NCBI GenBank assembly: GCA_003255745.1
Contig: QKYL01000010.1
Location: 1 to 64,000 of the forward strand
Origin: Paracoccus saliphilus
GTDB lineage: Bacteria; Pseudomonadota; Alphaproteobacteria; Rhodobacterales; Rhodobacteraceae
DNA length: 64,000 nt
Direction of reading: 5' to 3'
Shown: positions 1 through 8,308 of the stretch, piece by piece
Position numbering within the stretch: position 1 is the stretch's first letter
Layout: every line of letters begins with the position of its first letter
The notes under the pieces: generated by a model
Database searches by the model: none
Told to the model about the DNA's origin: nothing
What the model saw: only the letters and a program-made list of their open reading frames with translations
Translations under genes and position numbers: made by a program

Positions 1-297
1 CCGCCTGTCCCAAATCATTCAACGACGGACAATCATGCATGGTCGGCACCTGTGAGGCGCAACTTCCGCAGGCCAAGACATGTTCCAGGTGCGCGCCGGG
101 ACCCTCACAAGTCTCGGCCTCGACAAACCGGTGGCCATTGACTGGCTTCGCCATCAAATTTCTGGCAATGCTTCCCGTCTGGACAACCCTAGCGAAACCA
201 CGGCATCAACAAGCTGAGGCGTCTTGCCAATTCAGCGCAGGAGACTGACACCTGAGACGGGAATGTGTTGCCGGTGAAAAACGGTATGTGAACCAAA
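1..297. other. left edge, no gene recognised
   Basis: No reading frame here resembles a known family. A 69-codon frame (39..248, plus) and a 45-codon frame beginning at 80 are open, but neither has a convincing ribosome-binding site or protein-like composition. It could be the eroded end of a gene lying outside the window. I see nothing else in it. Confidence 0.4.
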
Positions 298-322
298 GTG
301 CCCTGCGTCACCCGCAGGGCAC
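298..322 (-). terminator. hairpin terminator after the Hint-domain gene
   Basis: A perfect 10-bp stem (GTGCCCTGCG at 298-307 with its complement at 313-322) encloses a 5-nt loop. On the minus strand it lies 10 nt past the stop of the Hint-domain gene and is followed by TTTGGTT, a weak T tract. The position fits a Rho-independent terminator. Confidence 0.65.
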
Positions 323-332
323 CACCATGATA

Positions 333-1250
333 TCAGGCGGCTGCTGCCTGCCGTTCCGGCATTTCCTGAGCCTCAATCCAATTCGGAGCCGCAGGATCGG
401 CCGCGTGGCGCTGGACCAACTCTGGGAACTTTTGCGCCAAAGGTAGGTCCTTGGTCATCAGAAGGCTTTCCGCCTCGATGACCTTGCCTTCGGGTCCGGA
501 TTTGGCACGAAGCCAGCTATGGTTTTCAAGAAGGACGTGATAATATTTCAACCCGTTGATCCTCTCGCGGCGCAGGCTGACCTCCTTGGCCGGAACCCGA
601 TACTCACCCTGCAGGACACCGTGATTGGCTGAAAGGCTGACGCCCTCGATCTCGCAGGGGCGGTCCCGGAATTCGGTCGGCGTCCAAAAGTCGACCGAAA
701 GCACCGTCTGGACCCCCTTTGAGGACAGAATGCGATCGCCGACGCGGATCTCCTCCACGGCGCGCCAGCCGTCCTCCATCTGCAAAAGGGTGCCCTCGCC
801 AAAGCAGGGTCCGCCCAAGTCCAGGGGAACGCCCGACGGCGGAACCCCGCCGCTGCTGCTGCCTCCGTCACCGCCGCGCGAAGCAAAAAACAGGATCGCA
901 AGCGGGATCAGAGCCAACCAATAGTCATTCGGCCCCGCCATCGGGGTCGGCACTGCCGGGGGCGCAACCACGTCGATGATCGGAACGGCATAGCCACCTG
1001 CAAAGGCCGCATGGCCCGCACTCATCAGAAGGGCGGCAGGCGTCAACTTGGCAAGGCGTTTGCCGATCCCGCTCAGGCTGGCCATGCGGCGCGAGGGCGC
1101 GGCCACGAAAGCGGCGGTTCGGGACAAGAAGCGAGGTTCATGATCAACCTGCGCATTACATAGCGATTTATCCGCCACATGAGCAGTGGTGGGGCTGGTG
1201 CAGCCGTCACGATCGGTCGTCGCACTGTCAACAATCCAGGGTTGTGCCAT
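333..1250 (-). CDS. secreted or membrane-anchored Hint-domain protein
   Basis: This 305-aa protein has a C-terminal Hint (hedgehog/intein-type) domain starting at about residue 150. It shows the leading Cys of CFGEGTLLQ, the GDRI strand and a later SANHGV block with the conserved His. Hint domains of this bacterial group are common in Rhodobacteraceae and are thought to process or anchor exported proteins; the role here is inferred. Ahead of the domain are a signal-peptide-like segment (about residues 56-84, ending AGHAAFA), a hydrophobic stretch (YWLALIPLAILFF) and a Gly/Ser linker. The start at 1250 has a good upstream GAGGAAG. A start at 1085 would place the signal peptide at the N-terminus but lacks such a site. 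If 1250 is right, the signal peptide carries an unusually long N-terminal extension. No partner gene is adjacent. Confidence 0.75.
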   Translation of the reverse strand: MAQPWIVDSATTDRDGCTSPTTAHVADKSLCNAQVDHEPRFLSRTAAFVAAPSRRMASLSGIGKRLAKLTPAALLMSAGHAAFAGGYAVPIIDVVAPPAVPTPMAGPNDYWLALIPLAILFFASRGGDGGSSSGGVPPSGVPLDLGGPCFGEGTLLQMEDGWRAVEEIRVGDRILSSKGVQTVLSVDFWTPTEFRDRPCEIEGVSLSANHGVLQGEYRVPAKEVSLRRERINGLKYYHVLLENHSWLRAKSGPEGKVIEAESLLMTKDLPLAQKFPELVQRHAADPAAPNWIEAQEMPERQAAAA

Positions 1251-1660
1251 TTACTTGGACTTCCTCGTCAAAGCCGGAATGACCTAAATTATGACCTCCT
1301 GCTGCACCTTTAGAAACAGAAATTTTTAAAGACCGTGTGGGAGGATTTTCTGCCTTAGGTAGAAATACAAGTCACATCATGGCTCTAAGGAGGTGCTGTG
1401 CTATCCTTTCGATCAGATAAATAATAATCAAATGGTTAACAGATGAGCGAAAAAGGACACTCCAGCATCCTGCCAACAACCCTACGTTGCATTGTTGCTG
1501 GCAAGATCCCAATGATTCGTCGGGGGAAGGGGGCATAAAGTCGACAGGCGCTGGCGAAACTTTTGCCTGCGCCTGCCTGTATCCTGTTCGTCTAAAGCTA
1601 CGTCGGGCGCTCGGATCTAATGCACTCCAAGTTGCAGTGCCTGCGATAGGGGCAGCGGCC
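1251..1660. other. intergenic, no gene recognised
   Basis: This 410-nt stretch separates two minus-strand secreted-protein genes. It is more AT-rich than its surroundings (around 1300-1450), as expected of a promoter region for the Hint gene. An open frame on the minus strand (1372-1827) overlaps the protease gene and looks like a shadow. An imperfect inverted repeat with TGCCAACAA and TTGTTGCTGGCA arms lies near 1472-1503 and could end protease transcription. Confidence 0.4.
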
Positions 1661-2719
1661 TTAGTTGATGCGGGATGGTGCCAATGCCCGCGAAATGCTG
1701 GCTTGGCCGCGTCCATGCACAGCTGCCTTGTAGTTGTGGATGGTGTCGGTTCGCGCAGTGTCGAGCAGCCGTTTGCTGATCTGTGCGGGGTTGGCCGACT
1801 TGAACTTGCTGCCCAGGACCGCAGCATAGCCGCTGATCACCGGAGCGGCAAAGGACGTGCCATACAGGTTCGACAGATCACCGCGAACGCCAACTGCCAG
1901 GAACTGGCGCTGAACAGTCTGGTTCTTGCCAGCAAAGTTGGAATAGCTGGTCAGCTTTGCCTTTTGCTTCTTGGTGCCGTTCCGGTCCAGCGCCCCGACA
2001 AAGATCGCCGATGGCGTCCCCACGAGGGCCACATTCAGGTAGTCGGTATAGCCGGAGCGGGTCGGCGCCCCCACGGCCACGGCGTCGTTGCCGGCCGCTT
2101 TGGCGATCACGGCCGAACCCTTCCTGGCATAGCCGATCAGCGAAGTTTCCTGTGCGGACCAAGCTATCTGGTTCGGTCGGGTGCTGGACTTGGCGAACAT
2201 GCCATAGCTGAGATTGGCGACATTCAGCCCTGTCCGGCTGAGCGTCACCGAGCGGCCGGACGAGAAATCATGCGAGGCAAGGGCAGAGGAGGGTGCCAGC
2301 ATCGACCCCTTGAGCCGCGCCCACTCTCCGTGCCGCAGGGGCTTGCTGCCCGTGCCCAAGTTGCCGGATATGCGCCGGCTGCTGGAAAAATCGTCGACGA
2401 CGGTGATCGTGGCGCGCTGGCCGCGATAACCGGCGTTCCACGCGTCGATGATCTCGGGGCTCATCCAGGCCTGATAGCGCGGCTGCGCCACGGTGGCCAA
2501 GCTGCGGTGCTTGGCGGTCTGGGCAGAGCCGTTCTTTTTCTTGGCCTTCGGCTTTTTCCAAGACTTTCCAAGTGCCATAGGCTCGAACGCGCTGCTTTGC
2601 AGCACCGGTTCAACCGTCAGGGGTTCGGATCTGGCAGGATGCGCCAGGCACAAGGATGCGGACAGGCCCAGAAAGGCCGCCAGAATGAACAGGCTATGCT
2701 TTGGCACTGTGCGACTCAA
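1661..2719 (-). CDS. secreted S8 (subtilisin-like) serine peptidase
   Basis: This 352-aa protein is predicted to be exported: an N-terminal hydrophobic segment (FILAAFLGLSASLCLAHPA) ends in a plausible cleavage site near residue 31. The subtilase triad is recognisable. There is an Asp box (TITVVDDFSSS, about residue 107), an oxyanion Asn in KAAGND (about 215) and the nucleophile Ser in GTSFAAP (about 297). The His box is atypical: the only good candidate is RHGEW instead of the usual HGTHVAG. It may be a divergent member with altered specificity or a weakened enzyme. A basic Lys-rich stretch (KKPKAKKKNG) follows the signal peptide. It lies alone on the minus strand, not in an operon, beside the Hint gene and the degenerate region. 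The fold is fairly certain from the GTS block; activity and substrate are unknown. Confidence 0.75.
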   Translation of the reverse strand: MSRTVPKHSLFILAAFLGLSASLCLAHPARSEPLTVEPVLQSSAFEPMALGKSWKKPKAKKKNGSAQTAKHRSLATVAQPRYQAWMSPEIIDAWNAGYRGQRATITVVDDFSSSRRISGNLGTGSKPLRHGEWARLKGSMLAPSSALASHDFSSGRSVTLSRTGLNVANLSYGMFAKSSTRPNQIAWSAQETSLIGYARKGSAVIAKAAGNDAVAVGAPTRSGYTDYLNVALVGTPSAIFVGALDRNGTKKQKAKLTSYSNFAGKNQTVQRQFLAVGVRGDLSNLYGTSFAAPVISGYAAVLGSKFKSANPAQISKRLLDTARTDTIHNYKAAVHGRGQASISRALAPSRIN

Positions 2720-2989
2720 CTACTTGTGGTTGTGTCGCTGTATTAGCACAAGGCTGTTGCAGTTTTCAGAAGGAATGTTGGAAATTCCGTATAGTTTTAA
2801 CTATTCCTCTGCATCTTCCGGCACTTCAAAAAGTCTGGATCAATGATTGCAGCGGTAGGATGTAACAACCACTGGTTGTGTTCTTGGCCTTGGCACCGGG
2901 ATCATGTTGCGGTCCCAAGGGCCGTGATGTTTCAATCTGCGTCCGTCGCCGCGCAAGGTGAATGCACCTTGGACGCGGCCAAGGGTATT

Positions 2990-4170
2990 GCTTCATTTCG
3001 CACGTCAAGGCTTCCCAAGGCGATGTCCCAAGGCCCGGCGTCAACGGGGCTCCGGTCGCCCCGTGAACGATTACCGATCCACAGATGACCAGGCTGACCA
3101 CGTGCCAGATCACCGCCTCTCCGGTCCGATGCTCCATCAGCGACGCGTAATAGATGGCCGCCACGGCGATCGGCCCGAACCAGCCCATGAACAGGGATTC
3201 GGACGTGGTGCGAACATCGGGAAGCAGCGGTCGCAACAAAAGAAGCACGGGCGGGCGACGCAGCAGAAGAACCGCCGCCACCAGCAGCGGACCGGACGAC
3301 CCCAGTTCCAGCCAGCCCATTCAGGGAAGCACCGTTCCCAGAAGAACGATTATCGGAATGGCGAAGAAGCGGTTGACCGCCTCCTGGCCATGTTCCTCAT
3401 TCTTTCGGTCAGGCTGGTTGATGACCTGGGTAAAGGCGACGTCCACGGCCAAGACCAGCAGCACCTCGTCTCTCTTGATGATCCGGCCGATGCCCAAGGC
3501 CAAAAGGGCCTGCGACACCGTGTACACCAGCCGCCACTGGTCCGAAGATTGCATTCCGCCGCTCGGCCCGTTGCAGAATTCTGGCCGCGCCATACCCCAT
3601 CACCCCGCCGACCAGGGTGGCCAGGCCGATGTCCGATAGAAGCGATTTGGCCAGCCAATGGACAATCGCTTCCTCTGCAGGACGCGTCATCAGCAGGAAG
3701 GGCAGAAAGACGAAAATATAGGCCAGCCCGTCATTCATCTGACAATGGGGCTAGCCGCGACCGGATCAGTCGGCGTGATGATCGCATCAATCGACGCTGC
3801 CGGCCAGAAGGGAAGCCCCAGAAGCAGAAACACCGGCGCCGTGCTGATAAGCCACATCAGCACCATGCCAAGGCCGATCAGCTTGAGCATTTGCCTCCAG
3901 TGACGACGGGGATAAGCGGCCGGGATGCGCAGGGCGACGCCGACAAGGCCGATGCCCAAAACCAACCGCGCGGCCTTTTCCAAAAGGGATGCGCGATCAC
4001 CCATGGCATCAAGGCCGATCAGGTTCAGGACCTGCGGCCCGATGACCACCCCGATCATCAGGGCCAGCAGCGTCGGAGGAAAGGGGTTTTGGGACAACCG
4101 CTTGGATGGCAGACCCAAGGCCAATGGTGATCCCGCCAAGCAGCGCGATGAGGATGTTGAAGTCGTTCAT
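2990..4170 (-). pseudogene. broken cation/proton antiporter (NhaP/CPA1 type)
   Basis: Joined across frames, this region reads as one CPA1-type sodium/proton antiporter. The start at 4170 reads MNDFNILIALLGGITIG. The next frame gives LPSKRLSQNPFPPTLLALM and the family motif TPTDPVAASPIV. After that come DGLAYIFVFLP, QEAVNRFFAIPIIVLLG, FMGWFGPIAVAAIYYAS and WHVVSL. I see four lesions: a one-base insertion near 4112-4117; loss of about 23 codons plus a frameshift at about 3736, removing the usual stretch between SPIV and NDGLAY; another frameshift between about 3540 and 3560; and an in-frame TGA at 3321-3323 where the family has Trp. The C-terminal end is blurred; the last frame stays open to 2826 but loses family resemblance near 3040. 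The gene cannot make a full transporter. Confidence 0.85.
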
Positions 4171-4273
4171 CGCCCGACCCCTTTATGCAGCGTCTCAGGG
4201 CAGGTGGAGGGGCAGGCACATGCCCTTCATCCACATGCGCGGGCCGCCTGAAGCGTCGGCGGCCCTTGGTCCG

Positions 4274-4516
4274 TCAGTTGACAAGTTCACGCGCCGCGTC
4301 GGATGCGACCGCAGGCTGGCTGCCAGGGTTCTCGCGCAGCGACCGGATCGCGTCGGACCAGACTTTTGAGAGATTGGCCGTCGCATCGAAATCCGCCCGA
4401 CCGCTGACCTTTCGCCCGTCCCAGGCCAAGGCAAAACTGCCCATCTCCATGTTGCGGGTCATTTCCAGCTTCACCCCTCGAACAACGGTTTCGCCGATGA
4501 TGTCGTGATCGCTCAT
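4274..4516 (-). CDS. conserved hypothetical protein, 80 aa
   Basis: This small acidic, soluble-looking protein starts MSDHDIIGETVVRG and ends ARELVN. The start at 4516 is preceded by AAGGAGAG at good spacing, so I prefer it to the longer upstream reading of the frame, which runs through non-coding sequence. There is no signal peptide or membrane segment. It lies about 100 nt upstream of the broken antiporter and in the same direction, so it may have shared its transcript. I do not recognise the family. Confidence 0.6.
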   Translation of the reverse strand: MSDHDIIGETVVRGVKLEMTRNMEMGSFALAWDGRKVSGRADFDATANLSKVWSDAIRSLRENPGSQPAVASDAARELVN

Positions 4517-4685
4517 GATGCTCTCCTTGAACGCTTCCTTAGATAATAAGCGCGCAACCGCGATAAGTTCCCGTTGGCCTCCCGCTGATTTCGACATCGC
4601 GAACTTCTGGCGTTTCCTAATCGACCCCAAGATTGAACTTGCGCCATGAGCCGGGTCGCCACATCGGTCCGGGCGACAGTGGCGA

Positions 4686-5903
4686 ATGATGACCGATGAT
4701 AGGCTGGCGCTAGTCGTGTTGGTTGAGAAGCAGGCCGACAGCGATTTCGTGCGCCAGATGCTGGCCTTTGCCGCCGAGCGGATCATGAAAGCTGAGGTCT
4801 AGGCGCGGTGGGAAGCTGCCAAGGGCGCGTGAAGCCGGCTGCGGGAGGTTCAGCGCAACGGATACCGCGACTGCGATCAGGACGCCCCCGCCGGGCGGAT
4901 CACGCTGGAGATCCCGAAGCGCCGGAAGGGCAGATACTTCCCGAACTTTCTGGAACCGTGCCGCACAGCCGGGAAGGCCTTGGTGGCTGTTATCCAAGAA
5001 GCCTATGTTCACGGCGTTTTGACCCGTTCTGTCGCCGAGCTGATCAAGCCCATGGGCACGGGCGGCATGTGCAACAGCCAGGTCAGCCGCCTGTGCGTCA
5101 AGATCGATGGACGCCTTCTTATGCTGGCCGGTGGAAGGCGCGTGGCCCTGCGTGTGGGGCGACGCGACCCATCTGAAGGTCCGGAAAGGCGCGCGGATTG
5201 TCAGCCGCGCCGCGATGATCGCCGTCACCGTGATCGAGGACAACAAGCCTGAGGTGCTGGCGGTGGCCACCCGCGCCCCCCAAGGCCAAGGCATTCTGGA
5301 CAGAAGTCCTTCGCAGCCTTGCCGACCGCGGTTTGCGTGGCATGAAGCTGGTGATTGCCGACGACCACAAGGGCCTGCGGAATGCGGCACACCGGGTCTT
5401 CAACGCAACTTACGAAAGATGCCGGCTTCATCGGATGCGGAATGCCTTGGCCCATGCTCCTGCCAAAAGCCGCACCGCCGTGGCGATGCTGAAGATGATC
5501 TTCGCGCCAGAAACCAAGGCCGAAAAGCAGGGGGACATTGTCGCGGATGCGCTCCGCCAGAAGCAGCCGAAGCTGGGCGCCCTGATGGACGCCTCCCGGA
5601 ACGACGTCCTGGGCCAAAGGTTCTTTCCCGCAAGCACTGGGTCCAGATCGCCAGCACCAATCCGCTGGAACGGGTGAAGTGCGAGGTGAGGCGCCGTTCC
5701 GATGCCATCGGCGTTTGGGCCTTCCTTCGGACCAGTGGCAGTCGGCCCTCACTTCCCAACAACAGTGCCGTCGTCCGGCTGGTGGTGCGCCGATGCTCCA
5801 GACAAAGGACGAACGGAAGGTTGCGCGGCGCTACATCATCCTTAAAGCGTTTGCCCGCGTCACCGACAATTCCCATGTCAGTCTGCCTGCCGTGGCATCC
5901 TGA
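4686..5903 (+). mobile_element. decayed IS256-family transposase
   Basis: Read across frames, the whole length of a Mutator/IS256 transposase is present. It begins with EKQADSDFVRQMLAFAAER, followed by NGYRDCDQDAPAGRITLEIP, VIQEAYVHGVLTRSVAEL and SQVSRLC. Next come EGAWPCVWGDATHLKVRKGA (the catalytic DAT Asp region), MKLVIADDHKGL, CRLHRMRNALAHAP, IASTNPLERVKCEVRRR and finally RRYIILKAF before the stop at 5903. It carries in-frame stops at 4800-4802 and 4830-4832. Frame changes lie near 5130, 5290-5330, 5620-5640 and 5780-5800, so it is inactive. I did not find clear terminal inverted repeats or a target duplication. It abuts an IS110 relic on the other strand. Confidence 0.85.
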
Positions 5904-5944
5904 TTTGGTCCGGACCTCTCCAAGGGTCGGCGCCCCTCCACCAT

Positions 5945-6436
5945 TCCTTGGAAAACGTGGTTTGCGCAACAGCAGGCTACCTTGACAGGTTCGGGGCTGC
6001 GCTTCCTTGTGAACGCTACGCCTGATCACCACGCGATTGGCGCCAAGGATCGGCAGGCGCGGGGATTGTTCGCCCCTTCTGGTCGTCGCTCCAAGACGTT
6101 GCTTGCTCCCGGTCGAATGCCGTCGTGACACCAGACCAAGCGGCAAAGTCTTATGCCTTGCGGAAGTTTTCGGGTGGCGGAGCCAGAACCGCCACGGCCA
6201 TGGCAATCAGCAAGCCGCCCGTCGTGGTCCAGCTTGCCAATCTCGCGGCCCCAGAAATGGGCGCCGCCACAAGCATTCGTTGCAACCACGCAAGAAGGCA
6301 GCTGGCTGAAAAACTCCAGCAGCTGAGTGCCCCGCAACTTCTTGCGCAACGCGGTCCGTCCTGTGCTGTCGGCTCCATGCACCTGCAACACATTCTTCGC
6401 CAGGTCGAGCCCGACCGAGATGATCTTTAACACAAC
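5945..6436 (-). mobile_element. decayed, internally deleted IS110-family transposase
   Basis: The N-terminal part is intact to about residue 80. It reads IISVGLDLAKNVLQVHGAD with the catalytic Asp of the DEDD domain, then LRKKLRGTQLLEFFSQLP and CGGAHFWGREIGKL. The frame then jumps to sequence from the C-terminal domain: PPPENFRKA, DFAAWSG, and in another frame GLVSRRHSTGSKQRLGATTR and LPILGANRVV. The central coding region is missing and at least two frameshifts are present. Resemblance fades near 5945, about 40 nt from the end of the IS256 relic. Confidence 0.8.
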
Positions 6437-6487
6437 CGTTCCCCATTGTGGATCGTTGCAGACCCACCGGCGCACACCAAGGCCGTC

Positions 6488-6501
6488 GGGGGGGGGGGGG
6501 G
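6488..6501. repeat. run of 14 G
   Basis: An uninterrupted G tract lies between the IS110 relic and the terminator of the TerC-like gene. It is outside any gene I can support. Such tracts are slippage-prone, and they are also frequent sequencing or assembly errors. Confidence 0.9.
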
Positions 6502-6653
6502 CGGTCACATCAGCACAGTCGACACAGGTCCCAAGGTGCCGCGCGTTGGCGGTGGGTGGTCAAGGTCGCCATACAGCCTCTGCACGGCCACAGAATCAAT
6601 TCTGAACCCGCAACGGCGGAAACGCATGCAGTGAAATGGCGGGAAAAGAAAGG

Positions 6654-6675
6654 GCGGTGCGCCTTCGCGCACCGC
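6654..6675 (-). terminator. Rho-independent terminator after the TerC-like gene
   Basis: A 9-bp stem (GCGGTGCGC at 6654-6662 with its complement at 6667-6675) closes a CTTC loop (GAAG on the minus strand). On the minus strand it is followed by CCTTTCTTTTCCC. It lies 35 nt past the stop of the TerC-like gene. Confidence 0.85.
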
Positions 6676-6709
6676 ATGTCTGGTCAATCCTGCAGGGGCA
6701 ATGGCGATG

Positions 6710-7798
6710 TCACAAGGCGGGCGCCAGGTTCTTGCGGTTCCACCTGATCGAGGACCAGAGCGATATCCCGATCAGACCTGCTCCGGCCAGACCGGTGATG
6801 ACCTCGGGGATATGCACCAGCGCCTGTGCGAACATCACCACCGACAGGGCGATGATGGCGTAGAAGGCACCGTGCTCCAGATAACGGTATTCGGACAAGG
6901 TGCTGTTTTCGACCAGCATGATTGTCATCGACCGCACATACATCGCGCCGATCCCCAGGCCGATCGCGATCACGAACAGGTTCTGGCTGAGGGCAAAGGC
7001 TCCGATCACGCCGTCGAAGCTGAAAGACGCATCCAGCACCTCCAGATACAAAAATGCGCCCAGGCCCCCGCGGGCCGCGCCATGCAGCGTTTCCTGGCTG
7101 CTGTCCAGCAGGCCGCCCAGGACCTCGACCAGAAGAAACGTCATCAGCCCCCAGATCGCGGCACCAAAGAACACCTCGCGTGCGGCCCCTTCCAGAAGAT
7201 GGGAAAACCCAAGCACGAACAGCAGCACGACGGCCACCTCGACCCCCCGGATGCTGGCATGTTTCGCCATGTGCCGTTCGATCCAGTGAACCCAGTGCAC
7301 ATCCTTTTCGTGGTCAAAGAAGAAGCTGAGACCAACCATCATCAGGAAGGTCCCGCCAAAGGCCGCGATCGGCAAATGGGCATCGTGCATGATGCGGGCG
7401 TATTCCTCGGGCTGGCTTGCGGCCAGCAGCAGCGCCTGCCACGGCCCGATCCCGGCCGCGATCACGACGATCAGCAGCGGAAAGACGATTCGCATGCCGA
7501 AAACGGCGATCAGGATGCCCCAGGTCAGGAAGCGCCGCTGCCATTCCGGGCGCATTTCCTTGAGCTTGTTGGCATTGACGATGGCGTTGTCGAAGGACAG
7601 CGAGATTTCCAGAACGGCCAACACTGCGCAGATAAAGAGGATCGACAGCATTCCCGACAGGGTCCCGGTGGTCTGCCAGCCCAGAAGCGCACCAAGCGCA
7701 AGGCCAAGGACCGTCACGATGATGGCCCATTTCAGATAGGACAGCACCGGGCGGCCCCCATGCGGTCCTCCTGCCGGCGGCAAGGTTCCTTGGTTCAT
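6710..7798 (-). CDS. TerC-superfamily integral membrane protein (DUF475)
   Basis: This 362-aa inner-membrane protein has about nine hydrophobic segments, starting at about residue 22 (LKWAIIVTVLGLALGALLGW). It shows the TerC-type Asp/Asn motifs in membrane helices: LSFDNAIVNANKL early and a repeat-like SFSFDGVIGAFALSQN later. These acidic pairs are proposed to bind metal in TerC/DUF475 proteins, which are linked to metal homeostasis and tellurite resistance; the substrate is not evident. It is transcribed alone and ends at the strong hairpin at 6654-6675. A TerB-like protein occurs at 44.3-44.8 kb, but the two are not linked. Confidence 0.85.
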   Translation of the reverse strand: MNQGTLPPAGGPHGGRPVLSYLKWAIIVTVLGLALGALLGWQTTGTLSGMLSILFICAVLAVLEISLSFDNAIVNANKLKEMRPEWQRRFLTWGILIAVFGMRIVFPLLIVVIAAGIGPWQALLLAASQPEEYARIMHDAHLPIAAFGGTFLMMVGLSFFFDHEKDVHWVHWIERHMAKHASIRGVEVAVVLLFVLGFSHLLEGAAREVFFGAAIWGLMTFLLVEVLGGLLDSSQETLHGAARGGLGAFLYLEVLDASFSFDGVIGAFALSQNLFVIAIGLGIGAMYVRSMTIMLVENSTLSEYRYLEHGAFYAIIALSVVMFAQALVHIPEVITGLAGAGLIGISLWSSIRWNRKNLAPAL

Positions 7799-8080
7799 GA
7801 TGGATTAGGTCCAGGGGGCTGGAAAGGAACAGGTGCCGACATCACGAAAGCGCCGCCACTTTCGCCAGAGGGGCCCGGTCACCGCTCGACTGCGCCAAAG
7901 CGCCGCAGGCATCTAGCGCGGCGCGCGGCGAGTCGACAAGCGTCAAAACAGGCGCCGTTCCCGACGCTTGCAGGGTGCAACGACAGAAAAATGCCCCACC
8001 CGTAAGGGCAGGGCCAGTTCCAACAGGGAGTGCGGGTCAACAACCTGACGGCGAAAACGTTCCCGCCCCCCATGCAGCCT

Positions 8081-8233
8081 TCATTGATTTTCCTGCTTCT
8101 CGCCTCCGGGCTTGGCAGGGTTCATCACGTCGAATTCGTCCGGCGAATGCGGCACGCCGTGATGGTCGCCCTGGTCGTTCTGCCGGGGCGGGTCGGTTGC
8201 CGGATTGTCCTGTTTGGGTTTTTCCTGGGTCAT
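8081..8233 (-). CDS. small hydrophilic protein, 50 aa
   Basis: The peptide reads MTQEKPKQDNPATD, then a central HHGVPHSPDEFDVMNPAKP and a Lys/Glu/Gln tail. It is highly polar, Pro-rich and probably disordered, with no signal or membrane segment. The start at 8233 follows CAGGAGGAAC at ideal spacing, which is the main support. It lies 75 nt downstream of the YegD-type chaperone gene on the same strand and may be co-transcribed with it. I do not recognise the family. The 280 nt between it and the start of the TerC-like gene show nothing I can name. Confidence 0.55.
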   Translation of the reverse strand: MTQEKPKQDNPATDPPRQNDQGDHHGVPHSPDEFDVMNPAKPGGEKQENQ

Positions 8234-8308
8234 GATCAGTTCCTCCTGCAGGGTAACGGACCGGCGGGGTGGTTGTTCCCCCTGCGGACGCGGGCCAGGC
8301 CGGCGCTG

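Noticed and set aside
1487-2746. 419-codon open frame on the plus strand
   Set aside because: Antisense to the S8 protease, whose catalytic blocks and signal peptide are evident.
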